Assembly: GCA_017550205.1 (NCBI GenBank)
Contig: JAFZPS010000002.1
Location: 1 to 22,347, forward strand
Source of the DNA: Bacilli bacterium
GTDB taxonomy: Bacteria > Bacillota_I > Bacilli_A > RF39 > UBA660
Length of the DNA: 22,347 nucleotides
Direction of reading: 5' to 3'
Below, one piece after another: positions 7,324 to 17,046 of the stretch. Position 1 is the stretch's first letter. The number at the start of each line of letters is the position of its first letter. The position numbers were made by a program, and so were the translations under genes. The notes under the pieces were generated by a model. The model worked only from the letters and a program-made list of their open reading frames with translations. It had not been told where the DNA came from and did no database searches.

Positions 7324-8692
7324 TTATAACACCTCTAAATTCATCTTGTATTTCTTTTAATCTTTCTTCACTTGTAGCTTCAAATCTAGCAGTAATATTA
7401 GGACCAGTATTAGAACATCTTACAAGTGCCCATCCATCAGGAAAATTAACTCTAACACCATCTATATCTATAAAAGAATAACCTTTACTAATAACATATT
7501 CTTTTATCTTATCTACTACTTTAAATTTAATATTATCATCTGAATGATATTTTTCTTCCTCAAGAGAATAATAAGTATTTATACCTTCTAATAATTCTTC
7601 AATAGATTTATCAGTATTAGAAAGTATTTCCAATAGTCTTAGTCCAGCATACATTCCACTATCAAATCCAGGCCATCTATCTCTAAAATAAACATGTCCA
7701 CTTAATTCACCACCAAAAGGCAAATTATCTTCTCTCACCTTTGCTTTAGTATAAGAATTACCTGTTCTATAGCAAATACCAACTCCACCTAATTTTTCTA
7801 TTTCATCACTTAAACTTTTAGAACATTTAACATCATATAAGAATGTTTTATTACTAACTTTATTAATAATATCTCTAATAATTATAATCATATAAATATC
7901 AGTAGGAATAAACTTACCTGTATTAGTAATAACACCTAGTCTATCTCCATCACCATCAAAACTTATACCTACATCTGCCCCTACTTCTAATACTTTATTT
8001 TTTAATTGAGTAAGATTATCTTCAATACAAGGATCAGGATGATGATTAGGAAATGTTCCATCAGACTCTTCATTTATAATTATTAAATCCATTGGATATA
8101 ATTCATATAGTTTTCTAACAAAATTAGAACAAGCTCCATTAGCAGGATCAACTACTACTTTTAATTTTCTACTACCAAAATTTAAATTAGACTTATATAA
8201 TTCTACATAATCTGGAAATATATCATATCTTTCAATATTTCCAACTCCATAAATAAAATTACCTTCTTTTAATTCATCATAAAAATCTTGTATTTCTTGA
8301 CCCTTACAATTACCATTCTCATCAAAAGCAAATTTAAATCCATTATCATCTTTAGGATTATGTGATGCAGTAACCATAACACCACTAGGAATTCCTAATT
8401 TAATACATGCATAATAATACATTGGAGTAGTACATAAATCTAATCCAACTACATCACAACCTGTACTTAAAATACCTTTGATTAAAGCTATATATAATGA
8501 AGGAGAACTAAGTCTATTATCATGACCAACTACACATTTTTTAAAACCAAGTTTTTGAATATGAGTACCAAAACCTAATCCAAATGTATAAGCAGTATTC
8601 TCATCCAAATTATCAGGATATACACCTCTAACATCATAACCCCTAAAAATATTTCTATCTATATCCTGTTTATATCTATAATCTAAATTCAT
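7307..8692 (-). CDS. Phosphomannomutase/phosphoglucomutase
   Basis: Alpha-D-phosphohexomutase interconverting hexose 1- and 6-phosphates, feeding sugar nucleotides for envelope or glycan synthesis. The 461 residues carry the full family set. The phosphoserine loop TASHNP has S110. The metal loop DGDGDR has aspartates 246, 248 and 250. The sugar-binding loop is GELSGH (328-333), and the C-terminal phosphate-binding segment is SNTGPNITARFEA. This pattern matches bacterial PMM/PGM (ManB/AlgC group) better than GlmM (GEQSGH) or the longer PgcA type. The start has GGGTGAT six bases upstream, which overlaps the TAG stop of the CmpB-family gene. The DUF3267 gene starts inside its 3' end. Substrate preference between mannose and glucose phosphates cannot be fixed from sequence. 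Confidence 0.92.
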   Translation of the reverse strand: MNLDYRYKQDIDRNIFRGYDVRGVYPDNLDENTAYTFGLGFGTHIQKLGFKKCVVGHDNRLSSPSLYIALIKGILSTGCDVVGLDLCTTPMYYYACIKLGIPSGVMVTASHNPKDDNGFKFAFDENGNCKGQEIQDFYDELKEGNFIYGVGNIERYDIFPDYVELYKSNLNFGSRKLKVVVDPANGACSNFVRKLYELYPMDLIIINEESDGTFPNHHPDPCIEDNLTQLKNKVLEVGADVGISFDGDGDRLGVITNTGKFIPTDIYMIIIIRDIINKVSNKTFLYDVKCSKSLSDEIEKLGGVGICYRTGNSYTKAKVREDNLPFGGELSGHVYFRDRWPGFDSGMYAGLRLLEILSNTDKSIEELLEGINTYYSLEEEKYHSDDNIKFKVVDKIKEYVISKGYSFIDIDGVRVNFPDGWALVRCSNTGPNITARFEATSEERLKEIQDEFRGVISEFNK

Positions 8693-8701
8693 AATATCAC
8701 C

Positions 8702-9430
8702 CTATTTATCTTTATCTTTTATTTTAACTAATCTCATAGTTTTACTCATTTGTTCATCCATAAACTCTCTAAATTTCATTATATTAGCATTAAGTTTAAT
8801 ATGAGGATAAGCTCTAAATAATCTCTTATAGAATACTCTATATTTACTTAAAGTATCAGCTACTTGTTCTTTAATAACATCAGTAGCATCTTGATTCAAA
8901 TATTTCTTAGTATCTATTTTTAATTTAGATATAGTAAATGTCGAAATAATAGTGTCAATTATTATAATACCTGCAAATATCCATCCTACAATAATAATAG
9001 TATTATGACCAAGAGATAATAAGAAACTATCTAATAAAGGATGAAAATACTTAACTATAATTACTCCACCAATACCAAATAAAAATCCATTTCTTAAACA
9101 AATTCTACCATTAATATTAAACTTATCTTTAGAATAATCCCACCATCTTAATTTAAATATTAATTCCATTAATAAACTAACAAAGTACTCAACAGCACTA
9201 CATAAAAAACCACTAAGTATAAATAATACGATGACATCATTTTTATACTTACTTAAAAGAGTTACCATTAACAAAGCCCCAAATCCAAATACTGGTATAT
9301 ATGGTCCTAATAAATAACCACGAGACATAGTAAATTTCTTAGTAATTATAATACATGAAGTAACCTCAATGATATATCCTATTATTGAATAAATAAAGAA
9401 TATTAAAAATAAATACATTAATAAATACAT
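8702..9430 (-). CDS. CmpB-family membrane protein (putative ABC transporter permease)
   Basis: Membrane protein of 242 residues in the ABC_trans_CmpB family, often annotated as a putative ABC permease although no partner ATPase or binding protein lies nearby. Five to six hydrophobic helices span about residues 4-170. The family hallmark is the block RWWDYSKDKFNINGRICL around 95-112. A basic cytoplasmic tail (about 172-242) ends in KIKDKDK. The start is the ATG with AGGTGAT upstream; an alternative Met at residue 5 has no better spacing. It is first in the unit with the phosphohexomutase and the DUF3267 zincin, nine bases ahead of the former. Transport activity is inferred only from the family name; the true function is unclear. 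Confidence 0.75.
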   Translation of the reverse strand: MYLLMYLFLIFFIYSIIGYIIEVTSCIIITKKFTMSRGYLLGPYIPVFGFGALLMVTLLSKYKNDVIVLFILSGFLCSAVEYFVSLLMELIFKLRWWDYSKDKFNINGRICLRNGFLFGIGGVIIVKYFHPLLDSFLLSLGHNTIIIVGWIFAGIIIIDTIISTFTISKLKIDTKKYLNQDATDVIKEQVADTLSKYRVFYKRLFRAYPHIKLNANIMKFREFMDEQMSKTMRLVKIKDKDK

Positions 9431-9448
9431 ATCATCACCTATTATCTA

Positions 9449-9477
9449 ATATTATTATATTATATTTTTTAATACAA
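9449..9477 (-). promoter_or_regulatory. Candidate promoter of the CmpB-PMM-DUF3267 unit
   Basis: On the minus strand TTGTAT (9472-9477) is followed after 17 bases by TAATAT (9449-9454). It sits directly after the T tract of the preceding terminator. Other TATAAT-like hexamers lie close by in this AT-only stretch, so the exact -10 is uncertain. Confidence 0.4.
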
Positions 9478-9508
9478 GAAAAGAAAAAAATAGGATAATT
9501 ACCCTATT
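9478..9508 (-). terminator. Intrinsic terminator after the COG2426 gene
   Basis: On the minus strand the stem AATAGG/CCTATT (arms 9503-9508 and 9489-9494) is followed by a long T-rich tract. The stem includes the last codons and the stop of the gene. Confidence 0.75.
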
Positions 9509-10011
9509 ATAAATTTAAGTAATCCAAATGAAATAGCCATCATAATAACACTTGCCATAAGTATACCTATCATAGCAGCTATAAAAGCTTTTTTCCTATT
9601 CATCTCTAAACAAGCAGCTATTAAACATCCTGTCCAAGCACCAGTACCTGGTAAAGGAATACCCACAAATAATACTAATCCCCAGAATCCATACTTTTCA
9701 ATAGTACCTTTATGTTTATCTACTTTCTTATCTAACCACTTAGCAATTCCTTTAAAATGTTTACTATTTCTCATACAATCAAGTATCCAAGTAATTAACC
9801 ATAATATAAATGGAACTGGAATTATATTACCAATTATACATATTATATAACTCTTAATTGGAGATAAACCAAGTATAGAAGCCGCAAGTAATCCACCTCT
9901 AAGCTCAAGTATTGGCATTAAAGAAATAATAAATACTGCTATTTCTCTACCAAATCTAAATCCATTAAGTCCACTAAATAGTGAAAGTAACCATCCTACT
10001 ATATTTTCCAT
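9499..10011 (-). CDS. COG2426 small membrane export protein (Sm_multidrug_ex family)
   Basis: Small polytopic membrane protein (170 residues) of the family called small multi-drug export protein. The conserved first-half motif PILELRGGLLAASILGL and the later GIPLPGTGAWTGCLIAAC are diagnostic. A hydrophilic segment rich in Lys lies between about residues 78 and 105. There are about four to five helices, the last reaching almost the C-terminus. The start is placed at the second Met of the frame (10009-10011), because AGGAA is six bases upstream of it and abuts the first ATG at 10017 with no gap. Single-gene unit with its own extended -10 promoter and terminator. Drug export is a family label only; the motif spacing also recalls DedA-like lipid transporters. 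Confidence 0.82.
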   Translation of the reverse strand: MENIVGWLLSLFSGLNGFRFGREIAVFIISLMPILELRGGLLAASILGLSPIKSYIICIIGNIIPVPFILWLITWILDCMRNSKHFKGIAKWLDKKVDKHKGTIEKYGFWGLVLFVGIPLPGTGAWTGCLIAACLEMNRKKAFIAAMIGILMASVIMMAISFGLLKFIIG

Positions 10012-10036
10012 ATTCATTTCCTACACTTTCTAATAA

Positions 10037-10066
10037 ATTATATCATAGTCAAAAGTATAACTTCAA
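10037..10066 (-). promoter_or_regulatory. Promoter of the COG2426 gene
   Basis: On the minus strand TTGAAG (10061-10066), an 18-base spacer and TATAAT (10037-10042) preceded by TGA (extended -10). The start is about 10030, giving a leader of roughly 20 bases. Confidence 0.65.
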
Positions 10067-10086
10067 CTTAATGTTATTATCTAGAC

Positions 10087-10110
10087 AAAAAAAGACATCT
10101 AATGATGTCT
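10087..10110 (-). terminator. Intrinsic terminator after dnaB
   Basis: On the minus strand a perfect 7-bp stem AGACATC/GATGTCT with a four-base loop (10093-10110) is followed by seven T (10087-10093). The stem begins within the dnaB stop codon. Confidence 0.88.
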
Positions 10111-11401
10111 ATACTAATTCATTAATAATTTTATCTAATTCATCTTTTTCTTCTTGAGTTGTTTGATTTATTTCTTGTTCTTTATTAAACCAAGCAGGTA
10201 ATTTTTCTTCTTTAGCCTTCTTAGTAACATTCTTTTCTTCTTTCTTATGAATTACTTTATTAAGTTCTTTATGTTTCTTTTCAGTAAATCTCATTGCTTC
10301 CTCTACTGTTTCTATATTAAGTCTTTTCCATTGACCAGCTAATGTTTCTACATAATTTTTATTTAATTGTTCATTATTTACTTTTAATACATAACTAATT
10401 AAAACATTAACTACTCCAGCAGGTAATTTTTGATCTACCATTAAACTCTCTATTAATTTTTTATCTCTATCAGTAGGAGTACCACCTTTATATTTAGCCT
10501 TTAATAATTGATATGGAGAAATATTCTCAAATGTATAAACCATTTTAGCCCATTTAGAATTATCTCCCTTAGGACTTTTTAAATACTCTGGTTGTCTTGT
10601 ATATATTAATGTAGGTAAATTACCATAATTATCAAATTTATAATAATCTCTACAATACTTTCTTAAAACACTCTTATCGATAGCACCCTTCTCATTAATA
10701 GAATTACGTATTAATCCTTGCATATCTAAAGAATCTAAATTATATATATAACTCAAAGTATTAATTAATTCCTTAACATCATCAGTAAAGCATTTCTCAT
10801 ATTCACTTAAACCCGATATTAATAAATTAAAATCTATTCTATTATTAATATTTATATTATTAGAATTATTAGTAATAATCTCATCAGTAGCTTCTACAGT
10901 ACCCCTAACTGGAGTAAATACATCATCAAATGAAGCAGTTATATCTTCATAGTCTTTTAATACTATTTTAGGTACTTTGAAATAGTTCTTTACTTTCTCA
11001 TATTCCTTTTTACCTAAATTATTATATAGTACTACATTTAATATAGGATGATTAAAAAATTCATTAGCACTTATAGGAGAATATACCAAATATACATATT
11101 GATTAATATTATCTTTTTTCATATATGTCTTAAGAAGTCCTACAGCTTCTAATTTTTCTCTTGAAATTAATATATCTTCTAATCTCAACTGCATAATATT
11201 CATTAAATGATGATGAGTTAAACCTTCACTCATCATTTGAGATCTTTCCAAATCATCAAGCAATGTGTTATATAAACTAACTGCAGTATAACCAATTATT
11301 GGTTGATACAACATATTAATTATTTTCTTATCATAAGAAGTAATAATACTCTTATTAATAACTGTATATGTATCAGCAGGTAAAACTAAAATATTTTTCA
11401 T
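10109..11401 (-). CDS. dnaB: Replication initiation and membrane attachment protein DnaB (primosomal, DnaD superfamily)
   Basis: Bacillota helicase-loading protein, not the replicative helicase. It works with DnaD and DnaI at oriC and during restart. The N-terminus matches the family: VLPADTYTVINKSIITSYD followed by MLYQPIIGYTAVSLYNTLL (about residues 7-48). A DnaD-like C-terminal domain lies at about 295-370 (SPYQLLKAKYKGGTP, then LNKNYVETLAGQWKRLNI, the YxxxIxxxW-type helix). A Lys/Glu-rich tail follows. The start is at ATG 11401, since GGGTGAT lies just upstream; longer versions begin with GTG or ATG inside that Shine-Dalgarno. Its usual neighbours dnaI and nrdR are absent; it appears monocistronic between two terminators. 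About 430 residues is normal for the family. Confidence 0.9.
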   Translation of the reverse strand: MKNILVLPADTYTVINKSIITSYDKKIINMLYQPIIGYTAVSLYNTLLDDLERSQMMSEGLTHHHLMNIMQLRLEDILISREKLEAVGLLKTYMKKDNINQYVYLVYSPISANEFFNHPILNVVLYNNLGKKEYEKVKNYFKVPKIVLKDYEDITASFDDVFTPVRGTVEATDEIITNNSNNININNRIDFNLLISGLSEYEKCFTDDVKELINTLSYIYNLDSLDMQGLIRNSINEKGAIDKSVLRKYCRDYYKFDNYGNLPTLIYTRQPEYLKSPKGDNSKWAKMVYTFENISPYQLLKAKYKGGTPTDRDKKLIESLMVDQKLPAGVVNVLISYVLKVNNEQLNKNYVETLAGQWKRLNIETVEEAMRFTEKKHKELNKVIHKKEEKNVTKKAKEEKLPAWFNKEQEINQTTQEEKDELDKIINELV

Positions 11402-11418
11402 ACACATCACCCATAATT

Positions 11419-11427
11419 ACTATATCA
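11419..11427 (-). promoter_or_regulatory. Extended -10 promoter of dnaB
   Basis: On the minus strand TATAGT (11419-11424) is preceded by TGA. The best -35 is a weak TTTACT 16 bases upstream, just after the T tract of the prepilin peptidase terminator. It is placed for a leader under 20 bases. Confidence 0.45.
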
Positions 11428-11445
11428 TAAAATCATATCTAGTAA

Positions 11446-11469
11446 AACAAAAAATTCCCAAAGGGAATT
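11446..11469 (-). terminator. Intrinsic terminator after the pilC-pilD pair
   Basis: On the minus strand a perfect 7-bp stem AATTCCC/GGGAATT with a TTT loop (11453-11469) is followed by a T tract. The hairpin starts in the stop codon of the prepilin peptidase gene. Confidence 0.88.
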
Positions 11470-12235
11470 ATTTAAAGTTTAAAAAAGTTAAAATTGCATT
11501 AGTATCAATCTTAGTAAAGAAAATAAATAAGAATGCAATCAATAAAAATGGTCCAAAAGGAATTAACTTAGTTTTCTTCCTTACTAGTATTATTATTGAT
11601 ATTGGTAAAGCAATTAAACTTCCAAAGAATATAACAAATAAACTAGATAGTGGTGATAAAACAAGTCCTATAACAAACATTAATTTTATATCTCCTCCAC
11701 CTAATGATTCTTTTTTAAATATCAAATTTCCTATCAACATAATAGTATACATTATAAGAAACATAGCTAATCCAGATAATAAATTTGAAAAAGAAGAAAT
11801 AATACCATTATTTAATACAATTAGTATTAAGAAATACCCTGTAAAAAAGATTAATACTTCATCAGGAATAATATAATAACTAATATCAGATACTGAAATA
11901 ATTATAAGCATTGAAACTATTCCTAATGCAATAAATAATTCATACGAAAAACCAAAAACAAAATAACTTAAAGCAAAAAGTATACCTGTAAATAATTCCA
12001 TATAAGTAGATAATGGATTAATCTTGTTTTTACAATACCTGCATTTACCACGTAATAAGATAAATGATATAACAGGAATCATATCTAAAAAAGATAATGT
12101 ATGTTTGCACTCATCACAATAACTTCTATTAGTTATAAAATTCTCATGTTTAGGACATCTTAACCCAACCACAGTATAAAATGAACCCAAAAATAGTCCG
12201 AAAATAAAGAAGATAATTAAATATAAAATACTCAT
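11468..12235 (-). CDS. pilD: Prepilin peptidase/N-methyltransferase (A24 family)
   Basis: Inner-membrane aspartic peptidase that cleaves type IV prepilin leader peptides and methylates the new N-terminus. The 255-residue protein has the family parts in order. GSFYTVVGLR (17-26) is followed by the zinc-type cysteine pairs C40/C43 and C65/C68 of the methylase domain. The catalytic aspartates are D117 (SDISYYIIPD) and D182 (in GGGD). About eight membrane helices are evident. A perfect AGGAGGT precedes the ATG. It lies 13 bases downstream of the pilC/gspF-like gene, so they form one unit. No pilin, PilB-like ATPase or other assembly gene is in this window, so the locus must be completed elsewhere. 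The alternative name comC depends on whether a competence pilus is present. Confidence 0.92.
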   Translation of the reverse strand: MSILYLIIFFIFGLFLGSFYTVVGLRCPKHENFITNRSYCDECKHTLSFLDMIPVISFILLRGKCRYCKNKINPLSTYMELFTGILFALSYFVFGFSYELFIALGIVSMLIIISVSDISYYIIPDEVLIFFTGYFLILIVLNNGIISSFSNLLSGLAMFLIMYTIMLIGNLIFKKESLGGGDIKLMFVIGLVLSPLSSLFVIFFGSLIALPISIIILVRKKTKLIPFGPFLLIAFLFIFFTKIDTNAILTFLNFK

Positions 12236-12248
12236 ATAAAACTACCTC

Positions 12249-13706
12249 CTATTTAATTTGACTATAAATTGAGAACATTGGTTGAATTATTGAAAGTAAT
12301 ATAATACCAACAACAACTGCCAAGAAACAAATTAATAGTGGCTCAACTAAACTTTTCATTTGATCAATAACATTTTTATGAAGTACTTGGAAGTGATTAG
12401 CAACTTTTTCCATCATTTGACCAAGTTGTCCAGTAGTTTCTCCAGTTACTATCATTTCATATGCAACTACTGGTATAGCCCATTCACCTTTAAAAGCACT
12501 AGAAATAGAATCACCTTTACCAAGGTTTTCCAAAGTTCTATTTATTATTCTCTTATATATTTCATTTCCAGTAATCTTAGATAATATTTCCATACTATCA
12601 GTAATAAAAACTCCATGATTTAATAATGATGCAAAAGTCTTTGTAAAGTTTGCTATTTCATTATAAATAATAATATCTTTAAATACTGGTAAATGCATTA
12701 AAACTATTTGTACAGATTCCCTAAACTTTTGAACACGAGTAAATAATTCATAAAAGACTATTAGGAAAATAACAGCACCAATTATCAAATATAACCAATA
12801 GGCTTGGATAAAATTACTAACTGCCATTACTGCAAGAGTAAGTGCTGGTAATTTAGCTCCATTAGATTCAAATAAAGAATTAAATTGAGGAACTAAGTAT
12901 GTTAGCATGAATATTAAAACACCAAAAGCAATTAATAATACTACAACTGGATATGTCATAGCAGATTTCATTTGCTTACGTGTTTGATCTATTGAAGTAT
13001 AATACTCAGCCATATCATCTAATATAGATGGTAAATCACCAGTCATTTCAGCTGTTTTTACCATGTTTATTAATAATCTTGGATAAACTTTTGATTGTAA
13101 ATCCATAGCATCAGATAAACTTTCACCTTTAAGTAATTGATATACAAGTTCATAGAAACTCTTTCTAATAACTGTTTTTTTAGATTGTTTTGCTAAAATT
13201 TTAACAGAATCCGCTAGTGGAATACCAGCTTTTAAATAAGTTGATAATTGTGTAAGTGAAAAAGACAAATCACTAGCAGTAAATTTACCAACCCCAATAT
13301 CAACGTCTAATTTAGAACGTTCTTTTACTTCTAGAACTTGATAGTTTAAAGATAAGAAGAAATTACGAACATCATCTGGAGTTTCAGCTTCAAAAGTTCC
13401 GCCTTCCTTTTTACCCATTGCATTAATAACAGTATATCTATAACTGATAACTGGTTTCTTAGCACGACCATTTTTATCAGTTTCAACTTCTTGAGTTAAA
13501 TCACTAGTAGAAATATCAGAACCATTAGGAACAGCTTGAGGATTTTGATTTTGAACTTGAGGTACTTGTTGCTGAACTACTTGAGGTTGTGTTGAAACTA
13601 CTTGTGTAGGAACAGTTTGAGTTTGCACTGGTTGTGGTTGAACTGGTTGTACTGCTTGTTGATTGCTTTGATTAGGCATAATAACAAATTTAGCATTTTC
13701 TTGCAT
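12249..13706 (-). CDS. pilC: PilC/GspF-type inner-membrane platform protein with Gln/Pro-rich N-terminal extension
   Basis: Platform protein of type IV pilus or type II secretion machines, linking the assembly ATPase to pilin polymerisation. Of the 485 residues, about 1-75 are an unusual extension rich in Gln, Val, Pro and Thr. The usual N-terminal domain follows (RYTVINAMGKKEGGTFEAET, about 90-130). Then come two T2SSF domains: about 155-280 (FSLTQLSTYLKAGIPLADS) and about 350-478 (FTKTFASLLNHGVFITDS). Each has conserved helical bundles and is followed by a membrane helix, plus a helix around 300-318. The start has AAGGTG six bases upstream. Two full T2SSF domains make it PilC-like rather than the shorter ComGB. 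It is followed by the prepilin peptidase; the partner ATPase is not nearby. Confidence 0.9.
   Translation of the reverse strand: MQENAKFVIMPNQSNQQAVQPVQPQPVQTQTVPTQVVSTQPQVVQQQVPQVQNQNPQAVPNGSDISTSDLTQEVETDKNGRAKKPVISYRYTVINAMGKKEGGTFEAETPDDVRNFFLSLNYQVLEVKERSKLDVDIGVGKFTASDLSFSLTQLSTYLKAGIPLADSVKILAKQSKKTVIRKSFYELVYQLLKGESLSDAMDLQSKVYPRLLINMVKTAEMTGDLPSILDDMAEYYTSIDQTRKQMKSAMTYPVVVLLIAFGVLIFMLTYLVPQFNSLFESNGAKLPALTLAVMAVSNFIQAYWLYLIIGAVIFLIVFYELFTRVQKFRESVQIVLMHLPVFKDIIIYNEIANFTKTFASLLNHGVFITDSMEILSKITGNEIYKRIINRTLENLGKGDSISSAFKGEWAIPVVAYEMIVTGETTGQLGQMMEKVANHFQVLHKNVIDQMKSLVEPLLICFLAVVVGIILLSIIQPMFSIYSQIK
13530..13675 (-). repeat. Low-complexity Gln/Pro/Val coding repeat in the pilC-like gene
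   Basis: Degenerate CAA/CAG-rich codons (CAACCAGTTCAACC-like units) encode the N-terminal extension, about residues 11-59. The units are variable rather than a perfect tandem array. Confidence 0.6.
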
Positions 13707-13740
13707 ACTCTCACCTTCCTTTTTACCCTACTATATTACA

Positions 13741-13769
13741 ATTTTAACATAATAATATATTTTTTTAAA
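13741..13769 (-). promoter_or_regulatory. Candidate promoter of the pilC-pilD unit
   Basis: On the minus strand TTTAAA (13764-13769), a 17-base spacer and TAAAAT (13741-13746) preceded by TGT (extended -10). The leader of about 25 bases carries the Shine-Dalgarno. Confidence 0.45.
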
Positions 13770-13822
13770 TACCCTTTTAAACATTTTAATTATTTTACAT
13801 ATACTAAAATAGAGGTGATTTT

Positions 13823-15177
<1,355 letters not shown>

Positions 15178-15181
15178 CTAA

Positions 15182-15967
15182 TCACCTACTTTTATTCATA
15201 ATAAATATATTATCAACAAAATTGATTATTTTTTCTATTGATTTCATTTCTGCTTCTTTATTATTATCAAAATTATGATTACCATTTTCAATTAATTCCA
15301 ATTCCGCATTTTTACACAATTTATGAGCTCTAACAATAGATTCATATGGAACAACTTCATCAAGTAACCCATGAACAAAAATAATTGGTAAATCTATTTT
15401 ACTAAGATTTTCAAATGGTTTTATATTATATACTTCTTCAAATAATTCTTTTCCAAATCTAAATTCTTTACCTGTACTAACACTTTTTGATACAAAAAAG
15501 CCATTTTCTTCTGCTATTTTTTTATTTTCTAATGAAAATAAATTACCCTTCTTAACAACTTCTAAATCAGGACATCCATACCAAATAACTACAGCCTTTA
15601 TAATATCATATTTTGAATAATCAATTAGTGATACAGCTGCAGTAGCAAAACTTGATGCTTCTAAAACTATTTGTTTATAACCTAAATCTGTAACATATTT
15701 AATAATTGATTCAACATCCTCTTTTTGCTTTGTTATAGTAACGTCTAAATCAATTCCATCTGATTCTCCATGACCTCTAAAATCAAATCTAATAGAAGAA
15801 ATTCCCTTTTTTAATAATTCTTCTGCTAAATCAGGAAAAACTCCTCTTTCAAATTTTTGTCCTCTAATACCATGACACATTATTACTATTTTATCACTAT
15901 CTTTTGATTCCTCTATAATTGCTGATAAATTCATATTATCTGTTGTCTTAATTCTTATATTTTTCAT
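15182..15967 (-). CDS. Alpha/beta hydrolase within the queuosine operon
   Basis: Serine hydrolase of 261 residues with the alpha/beta fold. The oxyanion-side HG motif is at H32-G33 (MCHGIRGQ). FDFRGHGESD (61-70) is the usual second signature. The catalytic triad candidates are S106, D203 (HGLLDEVVP) and H231 (NGNHNF). The nucleophile elbow reads A-S-S-F-A where most relatives have GxSxG, so both glycines are replaced. No signal peptide or membrane helix; cytoplasmic. It lies between queA and tgt, eight bases after queA and four bases before tgt, whose Shine-Dalgarno covers its TGA stop. Co-expression with the queuosine genes is clear, but a role in that pathway is not established. The substrate is unknown; esterase, thioesterase or lysophospholipase-like activity are all possible. 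Confidence 0.85.
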   Translation of the reverse strand: MKNIRIKTTDNMNLSAIIEESKDSDKIVIMCHGIRGQKFERGVFPDLAEELLKKGISSIRFDFRGHGESDGIDLDVTITKQKEDVESIIKYVTDLGYKQIVLEASSFATAAVSLIDYSKYDIIKAVVIWYGCPDLEVVKKGNLFSLENKKIAEENGFFVSKSVSTGKEFRFGKELFEEVYNIKPFENLSKIDLPIIFVHGLLDEVVPYESIVRAHKLCKNAELELIENGNHNFDNNKEAEMKSIEKIINFVDNIFIMNKSR

Positions 15968-15975
15968 ATAACCAC

Positions 15976-17001
15976 CTACTTAATAAACATAGCATCTCCA
16001 AATGAGAAGAATCTATATTTTTCATTTACTGCTTCTTTATAAGCATTAAGTATATTTTCACGTCCAGCAAGTGCACTTACTAACATAACTAATGTAGATT
16101 TAGGTAAATGGAAATTAGTAATTAAACAATCAATTGCTTTAAACTCATAACCAGGATATATAAATATACTAGTCCAAGAAGAACATTCTCTAAATTCACC
16201 ATATAAACTCATAATAGTCTCAAGAGTTCTAGTACTAGTAGTTCCTACAGCTATTATTCTTCTGCCTTCACTCTTAGCAAGATTAAGTTTATCAGCTACT
16301 TCTTTACTCATAGTATAAAATTCACTATGCATTTCATGTTCTTCTATATTTTTAACACTAACAGGTCTAAAAGTACCAAGTCCAACATGAAGAGTAACAT
16401 AACAAATATCTACTCCTTTAGCTTCTATTTCTTTTAATAATTCTTTAGTGAAATGAAGTCCAGCAGTAGGAGCAGCAGCACTACCTACTTCTTTAGCATA
16501 TACTGTTTGGTATCTAGATTGATCTTCTAATTTTTCATGTATATATGGAGGAAGTGGCATAGTACCTAATTCTTCTAATATTTCTAATAAAATACCATCG
16601 TAAATTAATTCAAAATGTCTAATTCCTTCATCTAATTCTTTAATACATTTAGCCTTTAATTTACCATCACCAAAAGATACAATAGTACCTACTTTAATTC
16701 GTCTAGCTGGTTTAACTAAACACTCCCAGTTATCGTCTTGTATATCTTTTAATAAAAGTATCTCAATAACTGCTCCTGTGTCTTCTTTAACACCAATAAG
16801 TCTTGCAGGTAATACTTTAGTATCATTTAATACTAATGTATCTCCAGGTACTAAATAATCTAATATATCTCTAAAATGTTTATGTTCTACATTACCTGTT
16901 TCTTTATCAAGTACTAATAATCTAGATTGATCTCTTACTTTTAATGGTACTTGAGCAATTAATTCTTCTGGTAATTCATAATCAAAATCGTCAGTAGTCA
17001 T
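15976..17001 (-). CDS. queA: S-adenosylmethionine:tRNA ribosyltransferase-isomerase QueA
   Basis: Transfers and isomerises the ribosyl part of S-adenosylmethionine onto preQ1-tRNA to give epoxyqueuosine. The protein has 341 residues, the usual size. The opening [25 protein letters not shown] is diagnostic. Further conserved blocks are [13 protein letters not shown] (about 56-68), [10 protein letters not shown] (175-184), [10 protein letters not shown] (about 206-215) and the C-terminal [23 protein letters not shown] before the ATG supports the start. It heads queA-hydrolase-tgt. A terminator of the ruvB unit sits only about 15 bases upstream, so its promoter must overlap that hairpin or lie in the end of ruvB, unless read-through feeds it. 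Confidence 0.97.
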   Translation of the reverse strand: MTTDDFDYELPEELIAQVPLKVRDQSRLLVLDKETGNVEHKHFRDILDYLVPGDTLVLNDTKVLPARLIGVKEDTGAVIEILLLKDIQDDNWECLVKPARRIKVGTIVSFGDGKLKAKCIKELDEGIRHFELIYDGILLEILEELGTMPLPPYIHEKLEDQSRYQTVYAKEVGSAAAPTAGLHFTKELLKEIEAKGVDICYVTLHVGLGTFRPVSVKNIEEHEMHSEFYTMSKEVADKLNLAKSEGRRIIAVGTTSTRTLETIMSLYGEFRECSSWTSIFIYPGYEFKAIDCLITNFHLPKSTLVMLVSALAGRENILNAYKEAVNEKYRFFSFGDAMFIK

Positions 17002-17018
17002 AAATACACCCCTTTCAT

Positions 17019-17044
17019 AAAAAAAGCACTTCTAAACAGTGCTT
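17019..17044 (-). terminator. Intrinsic terminator between ruvB and queA
   Basis: On the minus strand a 7-bp stem AAGCACT/AGTGCTT with a seven-base loop (17024-17044) is followed by a T tract (17019-17025). Confidence 0.85.
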
Positions 17045-17046
17045 AT

